Shown here: in pieces, positions 11,581-24,425 of the stretch | Layout of the letters: every line of letters begins with the position of its first letter | Numbering within the stretch: the first letter of the stretch is position 1 | From: Blastomyces gilchristii SLH14081 | Lineage: Eukaryota > Ascomycota > Eurotiomycetes > Onygenales > Ajellomycetaceae | Direction: 5' to 3' | Assembly (NCBI RefSeq): GCF_000003855.2 | Contig: NW_003101648.1 | Coordinates: forward strand, 163,344 to 227,343 | Length of the DNA stretch: 64,000 nt | Made by a program: the position numbers and the translations under genes | The notes under the pieces: generated by a model | Told to the model about the DNA's origin: nothing | Databases searched by the model: none | The model's input: the letters and a program-made list of their open reading frames with translations, nothing else

Positions 11581-13449
11581 GATGGAAAAGAGTGCTTCTG
11601 TGTCTTTTTGTGGCCTTAGGCCGTGACCTGAGATGTTAGAAGTAAAGGGTGGGACGCCGAAAATAAAGGGGCTGCAAAGCCAAAAGTAGTAAACCCCGAA
11701 TAAAAACTCGGGAATCGGGAAGCAGGAGTAGATGAAATAGAACTATGGACAGGATGGAACTTTTAATGCTGGGAGCCTATGATTGTATTATGGGACCGAC
11801 CACTGCCAGGTTATGAAGCAGGGCGTTTCGGAAGCCAATAAGTGCTGTTGTAAATCGCAACATGGTTGACCCGCTGGAGAAAGCTTGTACAGATAGATGT
11901 CTCCGACAGACAGGCTAAACGTGACAGATATGAAAATCCGTAGTTAGAGGCGTCGTTGCAATCTCTGCTAGCTGAAGAGACTGGCGACTTTTTTTGAAAT
12001 AAGCCTGACCATCTTGGTGCTGAGTCAAAGAACCAAAGATCGCATTATTCACGGATGAAACGGACCATGATGGGAGTATTAAGAACGCATTTGATAAATT
12101 TGGATAGTAGGATACACCAGGGCTAAGATAGGTAATATTTGCCACGGAGAGAACTTGAATTAAATCAGATATTTACATACCCTGACAAGGGTTCCCCAGT
12201 GATTCCCACTCGCCCAGCCAGGTAAGGTAGCCAACGGCAGCAATCCATGCATCATTTCCCAAGATCGAATGTAGCCATCTCCAAGAAGAGAGCAAAGAGG
12301 AACGAAGGGGACAAAAGAAGAAGCACTTCTGCCGTGGTATGTTTCGCATACCCGTCTAGGCTGTACCAAGAACTGCCCCCAACCCTCGCCAATAAGAACG
12401 TGAGAAAGAGGGCGAGGTGGCGTGCGGGGGGAAATCTTTTTGTCCGTTCGTTTCTTATAAGGAACCTTCAACACAACAAATGACATTATTAGCAGTATCC
12501 CTTCAAAGACAAAAATAAAATAAAACCACACTAAACCCTAACCCGGATGGTTTTCACAGATCTTCGCGGGAATGGTCAAATGTGTGATAAAAGAAGAAGA
12601 AAAACAACAACAACAACGAACCTTAAAAGAAAAAAGGATTGAAGCGTTGTCCCCACCAGAGTAATCGGAATCGAATTCATACCAGTCTCGATCCCATTCT
12701 AAAAATAAGAAAAAGATGAGAACCCAGTACGCTGCGTATTGCACTAAAGTGTCATACAACCCCCCTCCCTCAACCACTTAACCACCCACAGGGGAGGAAA
12801 AGCGGAGAGAGAAGGGAGGATGTACACACAATCTTCGCAACGGCTCTCCCATGGAGGGGGGGGAGGGAAGCTGGGGTTTCCCACGACCCTGGAACCCTGA
12901 TCCCCTCCGAAGTTTCTGATGCCTGATTGCAGACGTGTGATAATTCTTGACGCCAGGCCCTCGCGGGCAGTACCGGCCCAACCCTCTTTTGCTGAGAGTT
13001 GAGCGGGTTGTGTGTTTGAAGATTACTCCGAATTTCTCATTTGCATGTGTGATTTTTTCTGATTGAGGATTGAGTTCAAATCAGAGACAGATAGCTAAGC
13101 TCTCTTCTTCCCTCTGAAGAGGGTGAGGAAAGAGATAGATCTGACGTGTGTAGCAAAGAAACGCAGCTTTGGTGAGGACGACGCTTGAAAGAGAAAAAAG
13201 AAGAAGAAGGAAGAGAAACAAACTTGATGCTTGGAGTAAAGTGCGGCTCTGTGCGGGACAACGCTAGGATGGATACGGTTAGTGCCCTCGATTTTGCTAG
13301 TATTTACTGTAAGGGAGCTTTCACCGTGACAAGCTCCTTACAGTAAACAATTACTTTTACGAGACGGATCAACTAACAAGAATTACGAAGCTCTCGAAGT
13401 ATTAGCGAAAACGGTTTATTAGCAAATATTTTACCCAAGCTAAATACTA
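11581..13449. other. intergenic region between C6 relic and transposon island
   Basis: No convincing gene. The open frames here (for example 12160-12531 and 12538-12777 on the minus strand) are low in complexity and lack motifs. The region has normal GC content and ends at the TA dinucleotide (13448-13449) that flanks the outermost transposon. An imperfect hairpin at 13303-13347 is listed separately. Confidence 0.5.
13303..13347. repeat. imperfect inverted repeat (hairpin)
   Basis: The arms TTTACTGTAAGGGAGCTT and AAGCTCCTTACAGTAAA are complementary except for one extra G, around a 10-base loop (TCACCGTGAC). It lies about 100 bp outside the island. It could be a small transposon end or a structured site; function unknown. 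Confidence 0.7.
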
Positions 13450-13539
13450 ACTGTGCCATGCTTACTCACTCTCTGTAGAAAACCACATTGTAAAGAAAAT
13501 ATTTTGAATATAGTAATCTTCAAAAATTAATTAATAATC

Positions 13540-14417
13540 ATTATCACATCTATCTATAACATAAAGATTATCTATATACTCATTAGAAGATGTAGAATTC
13601 ACTGTAAGTTAAGATTCTATAGAATTATCTTATTATAATTAAGTAACTGTAAATTTTATGAATTTAATTTCAATTAATTGAAGAGTTTTATTAAATATCT
13701 TTTTTATCTTATCTACTCTATAGATTATAATCTTACAATTGACATTCTTAATAGTGAGAACTTCATCTACTTGTATCTATCTATAAGAGAATTTGATAAT
13801 TTAATATCTATTTATTTAATAATAATCTGCAAGTTCATTCTCACAGTGTGTATTTAATTTCATCTGAATTATACTACTCTTGAAGATCTTATTCAACTGT
13901 CTTATTAAATCAGATATAAGAGTATTCTTCACATCTTCTAAGATCTTGACTGCTGTATTAATTTAATAATATAGTTTTATAATCATCTCTGAAGAGATTA
14001 ATTATAAGAAGATAGTTAATAATTAATTTACAGATAGTAGAATAAAGTAATTATATATATTATTATTATTATTGTATATATTAAGATTCAGAGTATTATC
14101 AATGATAAGAGATCTTAATTAATTGAGAATTATATCATGATTAACTGAATATATTTTATAATCAGTAAAGTCAGCTCTTATAGTATTAGATTTAAATATT
14201 TACTGTCAGATACTTTTCAGATTAGTAAGAAATTATCTATTATTATACTACTTATATCTGTAGTAGATAGTCTCATTAACTATCTTTATATAATAATACT
14301 TATACTGCTGAAAAGATACATTATTAAGAGATTGTAAAATATAACTTATATAAGATAAGAATCTAAATAGAATAATTTTATAATAATTACAGTATTAAAT
14401 AAATTCTTCTATGAAAT
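13540..14417 (-). pseudogene. pogo-like transposase relic, C-terminal half
   Basis: The minus-strand translation shows EEFI, then IILFRFLSYISYILQSLN and NLKSI..FKSNTIRA, matching the end of the DDE domain of pogo/Fot1 transposases (positions of the usual HTSHxLQPLD and TIRxAF blocks). Many stops are present. It joins the N-terminal half at 44010-44867 across the gypsy insertion: codons for a DNHNS-like block end on one side and HFIEEFI begins on the other. The lower boundary is approximate. Confidence 0.65.
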
Positions 14418-14583
14418 TATCATTCAAAGGTCTGCTTCACCAGCGTATAATTACAGGCATACGCCGGCTTCTTATATATCATACACTAAATTAACTAGTG
14501 GCTGCTATGACCTCTTTTACATTTGTAAGTAAGTTTGAAAGTGACTGTGTTATTATCTGATAGTTATACATTCTTCTGAATCA
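14418..14583 (-). repeat. gypsy 3' LTR
   Basis: 166 bp, aligning without gaps to 43838-44003. Nearly every difference is a transition (C/T or G/A), and each copy has lost CpGs that the other keeps; for example this copy retains a CGCCGG core at about 14462-14467. Confidence 0.7.
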
Positions 14584-16305
14584 CATTCTCTCTCATCAGA
14601 TTCAGTCACACTTATGTGATTGTAATATTCACTCTAGCTTCATGCAGATTAGTATATCACTAGTGTTTACAATCTTGTGATCTATCTCTGATTCAGCTAG
14701 CATTCTGTATATATTCTTATAAAGAAACTTTCACTATATTATATTACTTATTCACTAACTTTTCTCATTCTTCAATCATCTTCTTCATTATCATCATCAT
14801 TGAATGCTACTATCTTATTCAAGATTTCTACTTCTTCTTCTATTCAACTCTTTTTATCTGTTCATCTATCACATTGTATGTGTTTCTGATAATGACTCTC
14901 TGTTCTTATAACAAGTATTCTTATAGTACTTATACTGAGTAGTTCATTAGCAGTAAGTGTAATACATTATGAAATATGATCAGAACTTGTTTATCTTCTA
15001 ACAATTATTAGAATATACTATCATGAATGACACATCTTCTTTATCTTCTTATACATTCTCAACTGTTTTTCTTCTCAGTGAGTTTCTGATTGTGTTTTCT
15101 GACATAATTTTACATGAACACAGATGCTGATATATTTGTTTTTATTTATATAGAATCTTTATATATTGACAGATTTATATTTATCAATGATAGTGAACTC
15201 AATATTAAATCATTGATCAAGAACTTGAAGAATATAATAATAAAGAAATTACTTATATTATATATAATCAGATCTTCTGCATTCTTCTCTACTCTCTCTG
15301 TTTCTTTCTCTGCTGCTTCTCTCTCTCAATCTTCTATATCTGCCTCTGTGTCTGATTCTTCTACTTCTGTTACTTCTGCCTCTATATCTGATTCTCTCAC
15401 TTTCACTATCTCTGCTCTCTCTGATTCTGCTGTCTCTGCTTTTATTATCAGCTCTCTCTGTTTCAAGAAGATGTTATATAGACTTAATGAATTATATTTC
15501 TCAGTATATACACTCTTATTCTTCTTACTGATCTCTAGAATGATTTATTATATAAAGACTGTGTATAACACAACTATCTAAAGCTTGACTGTGAACATCA
15601 ATTATTACATTCATTTTAAATATTCATGATGAGACAATTATTTATTTATATTAGAGAATCACTTCTCTTCTCAATAGTGTTAAAATTATAAGTCTTTTTC
15701 TTTTTCATCTTTTCTTTCTGATACTGATTTTTCTATTCTTAGAGAAAATCATTATGAGTTTTATTGTGTATAAAGTCATGATATTCACAGATATCAAGAA
15801 ACTTTTTACAACTGTAAAGTTCAACATTGTAGAGATATCTACTCTAATAAATTTCTTCAGAATGATAGATCTGTATTCATCTATTCTCTAATATCTGTCA
15901 TCTGACTTCATAATGCAGGCAAAAGATATCTGTGTTTTTGAGAATGAGAATGCAGATGTCATACTCTTTTACACTCACAGATGTGAGACTTGTACATCTT
16001 GTCTGAGATGTTATTATAAGAATAAGCTGTTTGTACACTGTGTTCTGCTTTCTGCATTTCTCTGTATCTCTCTCTCTCTTTCTGAGAAGTCTCATGTGTG
16101 TTGTAATTACATATACAATTCTAAGATCAGTGAGTATTTGTTCAGTAATTATTACTTCTGCTTTTATAATTTCATATACTAACAATAGTTCTTAGTTGCT
16201 TCAGTGTCAGAGATCATTTTAATCAAAGATGATAACACTGCTGAGACTACTCTCTCTCACTCTCAAGCTTCTCTCATCACTTTCTCTCTCTTCTCTGCAG
16301 AGAAG
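14584..16305. other. gypsy 3' internal region, AT-rich
   Basis: Internal gypsy sequence between the integrase and the 3' LTR. It is AT-rich with serine/glutamate-rich low-complexity coding potential on the minus strand (around 15270-15450) and no recognisable domain. It continues at 17342-18021 and 24426-25053 after the nested insertions. Confidence 0.4.
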
Positions 16306-16313
16306 GTTGTACA

Positions 16314-17333
16314 TAGACTGGCCGTCAGAATCATGAATTTCGCATTTGATCTCATTTAATCTGATCTCATACATTTCTTGGCGTGAATCCTGCTGAGACT
16401 GGCTATTAAAAAAACATGTAAAGTGACTATATATCAGATCTTAAAATGAAATCATGACTAGACTGGCCGCCGGGACTATGAATTTCACATTTAGTCTCAT
16501 TTGATCTGGTCCCATACATTTCTTGGCATGAATCCCGCTGGGACTGGCTATCAAAGAAATATGTAAAGTGACTATATATCAGATCTTAAAATGAAACCAT
16601 GACTTGAAAAAAATGAGAAAGTGATCTCATTTAATCCCATTTAGTTTCATTCTTGGCATAAAGTTACTATTTTTAGACATTTTAAGGTTTTTTTTAGACT
16701 ATTTTTAATTTTTTAAAAAGTAACACTTTTTGGTAACACTCAAATGAGATTTAAAGTCATTTAAAGCAATAAAAATAATTTAAATTGAGAAGTGGAAATC
16801 ATGATCTCATTTGAAAAATATGATAAGAGTAGACAGTAAGTCTCACTGAGACAGTATGAAACTACTATCTAATGTTAAAACCGTGTAATGAGATCAGTCA
16901 AATTGGTAATGAGACTATCAAAAAATCTGATCCTGGTCTCAGACACGGTCACACGGTCAGTCTAATTATAACTTGGAAAAAATGAGAAACTAATCTCATT
17001 TAATCTTATTTAGTTCCATTCTTGATATAAAGTTACTATTTTTAGACATTTTAAGGTTTTTTTTAGACTATTTTTAATTTTTTACAAAGTAATGCTTTTT
17101 GATAATGCTCAAATGAGATTTAAAGTCATTTAAAGCAATAAAAATAATTTAAATTGAGAAGTGAAAATCATAATCTCATTTGAAAAATGTAATAAGAGTA
17201 GATAGTAAGTCTCACTGAGACAGTATAAGACTACTATCTAATGTTAAAACCATGTAATGAGATTAGTTGAATTGATAATAAGACTATCAAAAAATCTGGT
17301 TCTGATCTCAGACACTGTCACACGGTCAGTCTA
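16314..17333 (-). mobile_element. hAT-type MITE copy 1 (506 bp, interrupted by copy 2)
   Basis: Starts TAGACTGGCCG and ends CGGTCAGTCTA. Flanked by perfect 8-bp duplications GTTGTACA (16306-16313 and 17334-17341). Removing copy 2 with one duplicated site leaves 145 + 361 = 506 bp. The ends match the termini of the 5.9-kb hAT elements in this window, so it is a non-autonomous internal-deletion relative. Strand is given relative to the parent hAT. Confidence 0.88.
16459..16964 (-). mobile_element. hAT-type MITE copy 2 (506 bp), nested in copy 1
   Basis: Exactly 506 bp from TAGACTGGCCGCC to GGTCAGTCTA. Flanks ATCATGAC (16451-16458) and ATTATAAC (16965-16972) match at 6 of 8 positions, both differences being transitions. 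It keeps more unmutated CG and CC pairs than its host copy, consistent with being younger. Confidence 0.85.
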
Positions 17334-17341
17334 GTTGTACA

Positions 17342-18021
17342 CATATCAGATTATAAGTATTCAGCTCTGAGTGACTCTTATTATTATTTATTCAGTTCTG
17401 CATCTTCTTCTTCTTCTGTTTCTTCTGTCTCTGTTTCTTCTGCTCTGACTTCTGATTCTGCAGATTCTGCACTCTTCTTCAATTTTTCTACATGTACATA
17501 TACACATTTCTATATTGGTATTTCAGTCAATCTTGTGATAAATGACATTAATATCATACACAGAGCAGTAGAGGAATTGAAGACATGTATAGTGTTATTA
17601 TAAGAGTGACTTACAGCTCTCAAATTCCTTACAGATCTCAAGTTTTAAGATTTCTTTTGTTTTTGATGTTTTCTGAGTGATGTGATGTTGGAAATAGATT
17701 AAATATATGACATATGAAAATGAATGAGATATATATAATAACATTTGTCTTTTGCAGCTGACTCTTACAGTTGATGATTAATTCATTATCTCTTTTCTTT
17801 TCTTATACTTTTTCTTTATCTGCTAGTTACTACTCTTGTACAACCTCTATATGATACAGTATTCAGTGACTAGATTTGACAGCTTTTATCTTTTATAATT
17901 CTGTCTCATGTATTATACTGTCTCTCTTCACTCACTTAGATTACTATAGTGAACAGTCTATCAAAACTAATCTTGTCTGATCTCTGAGCATCTTCAGAGG
18001 TTGAGATGACTTGATCTTATG
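17342..18021. other. gypsy 3' internal region between MITE 1 and hAT copy A
   Basis: AT-rich gypsy-internal sequence. On the minus strand, 17390-17480 codes for a glutamate/serine-rich stretch. No domain recognised. It ends with the hAT A target site ATCTTATG (18014-18021). Confidence 0.4.
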
Positions 18022-18377
18022 TAGACTGACCGTGTGACCATGTCTGAGACCAGAATCAAACTTTACAGTTATCATATTGCCTAAAAGCATTACTTCTGAT
18101 CATGGTTTGTGTTCATCACATTGATCTCAAATCCTGTTATTTCAAATATTAAAGATCTCAGATTTTCTTTTCAAATAAAAATCTAGTCTCAGATAAAGAA
18201 TATGTTTGAATTCTTAGTTACATTTTCATTCTGATTTCATTATTGAAAATAACATTAAATGAAATCATGAAATCATTTCTCACTTACATAATATCATAAC
18301 ATAGTACTCATTTGTTGAAAATTCAATAGAGAGTGTTATCAAATATCATTACTTTTCTAAACACAGATTATAATTAA

Positions 18378-18460
18378 TATCATTTTAATTAAAAAAAAAA
18401 ATGTAAAATATAAAAAATAATAAAAAAACAAAAAACAAAACAACAAGAAAAAATCACAAT

Positions 18461-18491
<31 letters not shown>

Positions 18492-18620
18492 GAAAAAAAG
18501 AAGAGAAAGAAAAAAAGAGATAGAAAGAGAAAGAAAAAAAAAGATAGAAAGAGAAAGAAAAATAAAAATAAAAAAAAAAGAAAAAGAAAAAAAGAAAAAA
18601 TAAAAATAAAAAAAAATCAA
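18378..18620. repeat. purine-rich low-complexity tract in hAT copy A
   Basis: About 240 bp almost entirely A and G (runs of A with AGAGAAAGAAAA motifs). The same tract occurs in copy B at 38095-38310, so it belongs to the element. The long open frame read on its minus strand is a composition artefact. Confidence 0.8.
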
Positions 18621-19539
18621 GATCACAGAGCTGTAGTATTCTTAAAATACTTACTTCTCAGAGTCTTTACAATATTTATTATTAATTATGTATCTCTCAT
18701 AGTGAGAGTAACATGACTGTGATAAGCTATTATCTTAATATTATCTAATAAATAATCAGTATATATCTATATAAATGTGAATAATTAGAAAATATACACT
18801 TAAAAAGTGTGATCAGAGTGAACTCTGCTGTCACTTAAATAGTATCAAGAGTAGAATACTGAAATTAATGATTTCTCTTATTAATTTCATGAATAAGATA
18901 TGTGAAGATGATCTTGAGAAATATAAGATTTTCTGACTTCTACTAGAAACAGATCTCATGAAGAGACTTTATTTTCATTATATCAGAGACTGAGTATTAT
19001 TAAAAAGCATTACTTCAATGCATATATACTTACTGTGATAATTTACTCTCTGTGTATATAACTGAGAGTTGTAGCTTTTTCACACTGCATGACTCTTTCT
19101 GAGATGCTGCTGCTAGTTTGCAACTCATACAGTCTCTCAGTTCAGTACATACTATGTATATACAGCCCTGCATGCTGAGGCTGTGTTAATCATTATAACC
19201 TGGCGTGGTACTTGCTTTTCACGGGCCATGTTTCATTTGATTGAGGAGAGAGAGAGATGTGACTGCTGTTTTATTTAAGAGAGAGTGAATAATTGAATCT
19301 GTAGAAGATAATTTGATTTCTTCTGTATTTGAAATTTGATTAGTCTATACTCTTCAATTTGAGGATTTCTGAGAGTGTTTTAATAGTTTTCATATCAGCT
19401 TGAAATTAGTGATTGATTGAAGAAGAGAAAAGAGAGAAGAAAGAAATGAGAATAACTTATCTTTATAATATGAAAACAGAGAATTGCTGCAATCATTTAT
19501 TCTAGTAACAAAGATCTGTTTTCTGCATGTATCTCTGAT

Positions 19540-20045
19540 TAGACTGACCGTGTGACCGTGTCTGAGACCAGGACCAGATTTTTTGATAGTCTCATTATCA
19601 ATTTGACTGATCTCATTACACGGTTTTAACATTAGATAGTAGTTTCATACTGTCTCAGTGAGACTTACTGTCTACTCTTGTCACATTTTTCAAATAAGAC
19701 CATGATTTTCACTTCTTAATTTAAATTATTTTTATTGCTTTAAATGACTTTAAATCTCATTTGAGTGTTATCAAAAAGTGTTACTTTTTAAAAAATTAAA
19801 AATAGTTTAAAAAAAACCTTAAAATGTCTAAAAATAGTAACTTTATGCCAAGAATGAAACTAAATGAAATCAAATGAGATCACTTTCTCATTTTTTTCAA
19901 GTCATGATTTCATTTTAAGATCTGATATATAGTCACTTTACATGTTTTTTTGATAGCCAGTCCCAGCGGGATTCACGCCAAGAAATGTATGAGATCAGAT
20001 CAAATGAGATCAAATGTGAAATTCATGATCTCAGCGGTCAGTCTA
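19540..20045 (+). mobile_element. hAT-type MITE copy 3 (506 bp), nested in hAT copy A
   Basis: 506 bp from TAGACTGACCG to GCGGTCAGTCTA, flanked by perfect 8-bp duplications TCTCTGAT (19532-19539 and 20046-20053). The homologous position in hAT copy B (39223-39230) holds a single TCTCTGAT and no MITE, which is the empty site and proves the insertion boundaries. Confidence 0.95.
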
Positions 20046-20225
20046 TCTCTGATACAGATTATATGATAACTGTATACAAAGAATATCAACAGTGCATGCA
20101 TTGAATGAAGATGATGTTGCTATGCAACACTGTAGCTGTTTCTGTACATCACTGAAAGCTGTTAATATTTTCTTTGAGTCTCTTTATATTTGATAAGTCA
20201 GTAATATATTTCAATGCACTCTCTC

Positions 20226-20332
20226 TTTTATCATTATCATTATCATTATCATCATCATCATTATCACTATTACTATCACTATTATTATTATCATCATCAT
20301 CATCATTATCATCATTATCATCATTATTATTA
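20226..20332. repeat. (TCA/TTA)n microsatellite in hAT copy A
   Basis: Imperfect trinucleotide repeat of ATT/ATC units. The counterpart in copy B is at 39408-39511, so it is an ancestral part of the element. Confidence 0.85.
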
Positions 20333-20399
20333 TATTATTTCTGACTGTCTCTTCTGTCTTCATCTCTCTTCAATACTCACTGAAATCAATCATGTCATT

Positions 20400-21163
20400 T
20401 TTCTTCAAATATTCTGCGGTCCTGCAGATCACCAAGGCACATGAGTGCTATCACAGATTGAAGAGAGAGAAGAAGAAGGTGTTCAAGCAAGAGAAGACAG
20501 ATTGTAAGATATATTATAATATCTTGAAGAGACTCTGTAAGAAAGTAGAATAATAACAATTTTAAGTAATACTTCTGATAGATTTAGACTGAACTAAGTA
20601 TAGAAATAATGTGAATAACACTGCCTGTGAGAGATTGAAGAAGAAAATAGTGAAGAGTCTCATGCAGTAGTGATGAAATCAGAAGAAGTTCTGAGAATAA
20701 TTTGAGATCAAGATAAAGAGAGAGAGAGAGAAGAAGAGTATTACTATAAATAAGTAATAGTAGAAGAAGATTGAGAGAATGTTAAAGTAGAAGATAAAGA
20801 AGTTAAAACTGATAAGTTTTTTATTTATTGAGAGATAATAATTTTTGATAATACTTCTGTTCTCTAATTGATTAGCAGGAGCTGGCAGAGAAGAAGAGAA
20901 TTAAGGCCTTGTTCAGGTCTCAAATGCACTTCATGATTCAGAATATTGAGAAGATAGCCCTGCTCTCTGAGCATGTCAATCTGCTTACTACTGAGATGGA
21001 ACCTGAGACAGCAGATCAGAAAATGCAGGATTTTGAGATGCAGATTGACCTGGCTGAGAGAGAGCAGTGAGAACCCTTCTCTGAGAAGATAGTGAAGAGA
21101 GATTTTGAGATGATTATCATCTCAGATGAGAAGAAGAAGAAGAAGAAGAAGAATGAGAAGTGA
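20400..21163 (+). pseudogene. unrecognised conserved ORF relic in hAT copy A
   Basis: Not recognised. Reading it on the plus strand gives lysine/arginine-rich helices (AHECYHRLKREKKKVF near 20430; RLKKKIVKSLM near 20640) and, after an apparent intron ending in CAG near 20880, a segment with FRSQMHFMIQNIEKIALLSE and a lysine-rich tail ending at TGA 21161-21163. The same segment is present in copy B with matching reading. Stops fit mutated CAA/CAG/TGG codons. It may be a second transposon-encoded protein or an N-terminal extension of the transposase. Confidence 0.4.
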
Positions 21164-21682
21164 ATTATAAAGAATAATAAGAAGAATAAGAAAGAGAAGA
21201 AAGATAATAAGTAGAAAAAGTTTTTTTCTTTTTATATTAGTTAGTTATAAGTTCATAATTATTAATAATTGAAATTAATTTTGAGTTTTTAAAAATTATT
21301 GTACAAGTTGTAATCAAGTCAGGAACAATATATATATATATATATATATTTAACTATCATGATTCACAAATCACTATAATGTATAAGTATCAACATTTTT
21401 TCAACATTGATATTTATAATATTAATATATTTTTAATAATATTATCTGATAATGCAATTTAGTAACACTCTCTTTCACAATATTAATATATTTCAAGAAA
21501 TATGACAGAGATTAATCAAGATTATTTATTTATTTTTATACATTGATGATATTCAATCTGAGTTAGTACTAAAATTATAACTAAGTTAAGAAACAAGATT
21601 ATTTTCTCTTATATTAATTCTTCTTACACACATCAGTGATCAGTTATTGAAAATAAATTATTATCTTTCTCAAATTATTATC

Positions 21683-24088
21683 ATGTCTTCTGAATTCACT
21701 TCTTTCACTTCTTTTACTTCTATTAAAGATTCATAAACTCTTCAAGAAATCACTGTGAATTACAAAGTTTATGTTATTTATAATTCAACACAGAATACTC
21801 TCTTTCAATTATAATAAATAATCACTTCATTCTTCACATCTGATTTCAGGTCATAAAATTTATGAAAAACTTAACACAAATATTAAGATGAACTATGAAA
21901 TAATTATTAACAGATTGTATTATAGATTACTGAAGAGTCATCTCTCTGCTATAATCACTGTAACTTCATTTAGAAACATTCATTATAAACTGATTATAGC
22001 TCTGAAGAAATTTTCTGATATCTGAAGTCATCAGAATGCAGATAATAAAAGAAAAATAATCAGAAAATTACTACTGAGCTGATAAGTTACTCTGTCAGAT
22101 AATGATTTTTAATAACACTAACTTTCTAATTTGAAGAAAATCATGTGAAAATAACTCTGTATCAGTACTCTGATTTTATAACTCTTATCTAATAACTTCT
22201 GTGAATAATTACTTTATATATGTATATCTCTGAATCTTTCTCTTCAATTAATTGAAAATTCTGAATTCTGAACACTTCTTCAAATGCTTAATTTAAATCT
22301 TCATATTTTATATTAATTCTGTCTTCAGTTCAATCTTGAGATACACTATAAAGTTAATATATAATATCTAGAATCAGAGTTGAAGAATCATTAAAGAGTA
22401 TCTCTCACAGTGAATGTATGAACTAGTATAAATAATCTTACATTTACAAGAGTTATATATTATTATATTAATGAGAACTGAACTTATTAAGAGATATTAA
22501 TTGAATTTGAATCATTGATCAGTAGTTATACTGAGAATTATATAGCAGAGATATTAATGACTGTGATTAAAAATAACTATTAAGATATTAGTCTCAGTCT
22601 TCTTATAATTACAACTGATAATGCTGTGAATAACTATACTATGATGAAGAGCTTGAAGCAAAAATTGACTTTGCATTTCTGAAATGATAAATAAGGTCAT
22701 ATTCTCTGCATTGCTCATGTGATTCAACTTGTGATATAAACACTGATAAAGAATCTTAACATTGAGATGAAGAATAATGAGATGACTGATTCTTGAGATG
22801 AGAATGAGATAGAAGTGATTACTCAAGTAACTTTTACATTCACTTTACAAAAGATAATATTTTTTGACAACACTTTTTAATATTGCTTTTTGATAATGCT
22901 TTTTGATAATGCTACTGTTAATTTTGAATAGATTGACTAATAATTTAAATATTATAGATTTAAAACATTACTAATATAATTTGTATCTCTTCTAAACAAT
23001 AATAATAATTTCATGATATTCAATAAATAAACAAATCAGTCATATCACTGAATATGATACAGAATGTTAGAACACAGTGAAGTTCAATATATAAGATAAC
23101 TATTCAGACTCTTTGATTGTGTCAGATGATTGATCATTGAGTGTAACACTCTGATTGAGAAAAGATTCAGATATTAAAACTTTCTGATATAAAGTGAACT
23201 CAGTTGAAATATGTGATTGATTTACTGTTTCAGTTTTATAAGATAATAAAGACAGTCTTAATCACTTGTACATCAATGCTGCAGTCAGTCTGATGAGTGT
23301 ATAACAGTTTATTTACTTATCTTGACAAGCAGTTGAATCACTTAAAAAGAAATTCAGTCTGAAATGATGCTATAGTGCAGGCTATTGTTACTGTAAGAGA
23401 TAAACTGGTATATTACTACAGCAAAATGAAACAATCTTTTGCAGAGTACTATGCTGTAGTAGCTCTACTAGATCTCTCTCATTAAGTTAATATCTACACT
23501 TCTCAAGATTGAACAGAGGAGGAATAAGACTCATATATTAAATTAGCCTGAGACTACTACAATGTCAACTATCAGAGATTTGAATGAGCAGATGTTTGAG
23601 ATGTGAAGACAGTGAAATACAATTCCCTAGTAAGTAATGATCTTTGATAATACTTCATATCACATAGAACTATAATACTAACTTTGAAACAGAACTTGTA
23701 TACATTGATTGCAACTGAACATCAGATAAAACTACATGCTTATAAAACTGAATTTGACTGCTATCTTCAAGATAATCTGACAAATTTATGCATCAAATCA
23801 ATTCTAGAGTTATAAAAAATTGTTGAGAGTATATATTCAACTGTTGCACTGATGATACATGATATTCTAACAATTTCATTGACAGAGGTGAGAATGAAGT
23901 GAAAGTTCAACTTAAGTTAAGATATTTATCACTATCATCAAGAACAATTACAAGAAGAAACAATCAAGAAACTCATGATTGTAAAACATGAAATTATCAG
24001 ACAGTTTAATACCTCTGATCACAGTATATCAGAGAAGTGTAGTTTTCATGAGAAAGTGAAGAATAAACTTATACAAGAATGTATTTAG
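21683..24088 (+). pseudogene. hAT transposase relic, copy A
   Basis: An ATG at 21683 opens MSSEFTSFTSF. A C-terminal hAT block is readable at 23321-23640 (RDKLVYYYSKMKQSFAEYYA, then ALLDLSH), matching the hAT pattern of a KL-YY segment followed by an A-LLDP-type motif. A dimerisation-like segment follows at about 23865-24005 (MIHDILTISL, then KKLMIVKHEIIRQ), and a TAG ends it at 24086-24088. The frame at 21683, 23321 and 24086 is the same, but an intermediate part reads in another frame, perhaps an intron. Most stops replace expected W or Q codons (TGA, TAA), as expected from C-to-T mutation. Inactive. Confidence 0.7.
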
Positions 24089-24425
24089 TTATTTCATGAG
24101 CATTATCAATAATTATTACCAAATTCTGATTATATAAGCAATCACTGAATGAACTGAATGAGACTGATTTTAATCTTCAGTCTCAGTCTCATTCTGATTT
24201 TAAAAGAATGATCATCTTTCACAGTTTATTCTGGAAAATTACTTTCATTTCACTGTTCTTGAATTAAATCTGATCATTTTTCACATCATTTCTCTCAGAA
24301 ATGGTTCATTTTCAGATTTTTTTGAGACTTGGTCCTGATGAGACTCACATCAAGAAATGTATAGAATCAGATCAAATGAGACCAAATGTGAAATTCATGG
24401 TTCCGGCGGCCAGTCTAATCTCATG

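Larger units (their letters stand above)
18022..24417 (+). mobile_element. hAT transposon copy A (5882 bp without its nested MITE)
   Basis: Starts TAGACTGACCGTGTGACC and ends CCGGCGGCCAGTCTA. Target duplications ATCTTATG (18014-18021) and ATCTCATG (24418-24425) match 7 of 8 with one C/T change. It carries a hAT transposase relic (21683-24088) and an unexplained conserved 5' segment of about 3.1 kb. It aligns along its length with copy B (37737-43594). A 506-bp MITE of the same family sits inside at 19540-20045. Confidence 0.85.

Noticed and set aside
12534..12546. Telomere-like CCCTAACCC
   Set aside because: Only about one and a half repeat units, in the middle of unique DNA.
18357..18626. 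Phenylalanine-rich open frame on the minus strand
   Set aside because: Translation of a purine-rich low-complexity tract in the hAT element.
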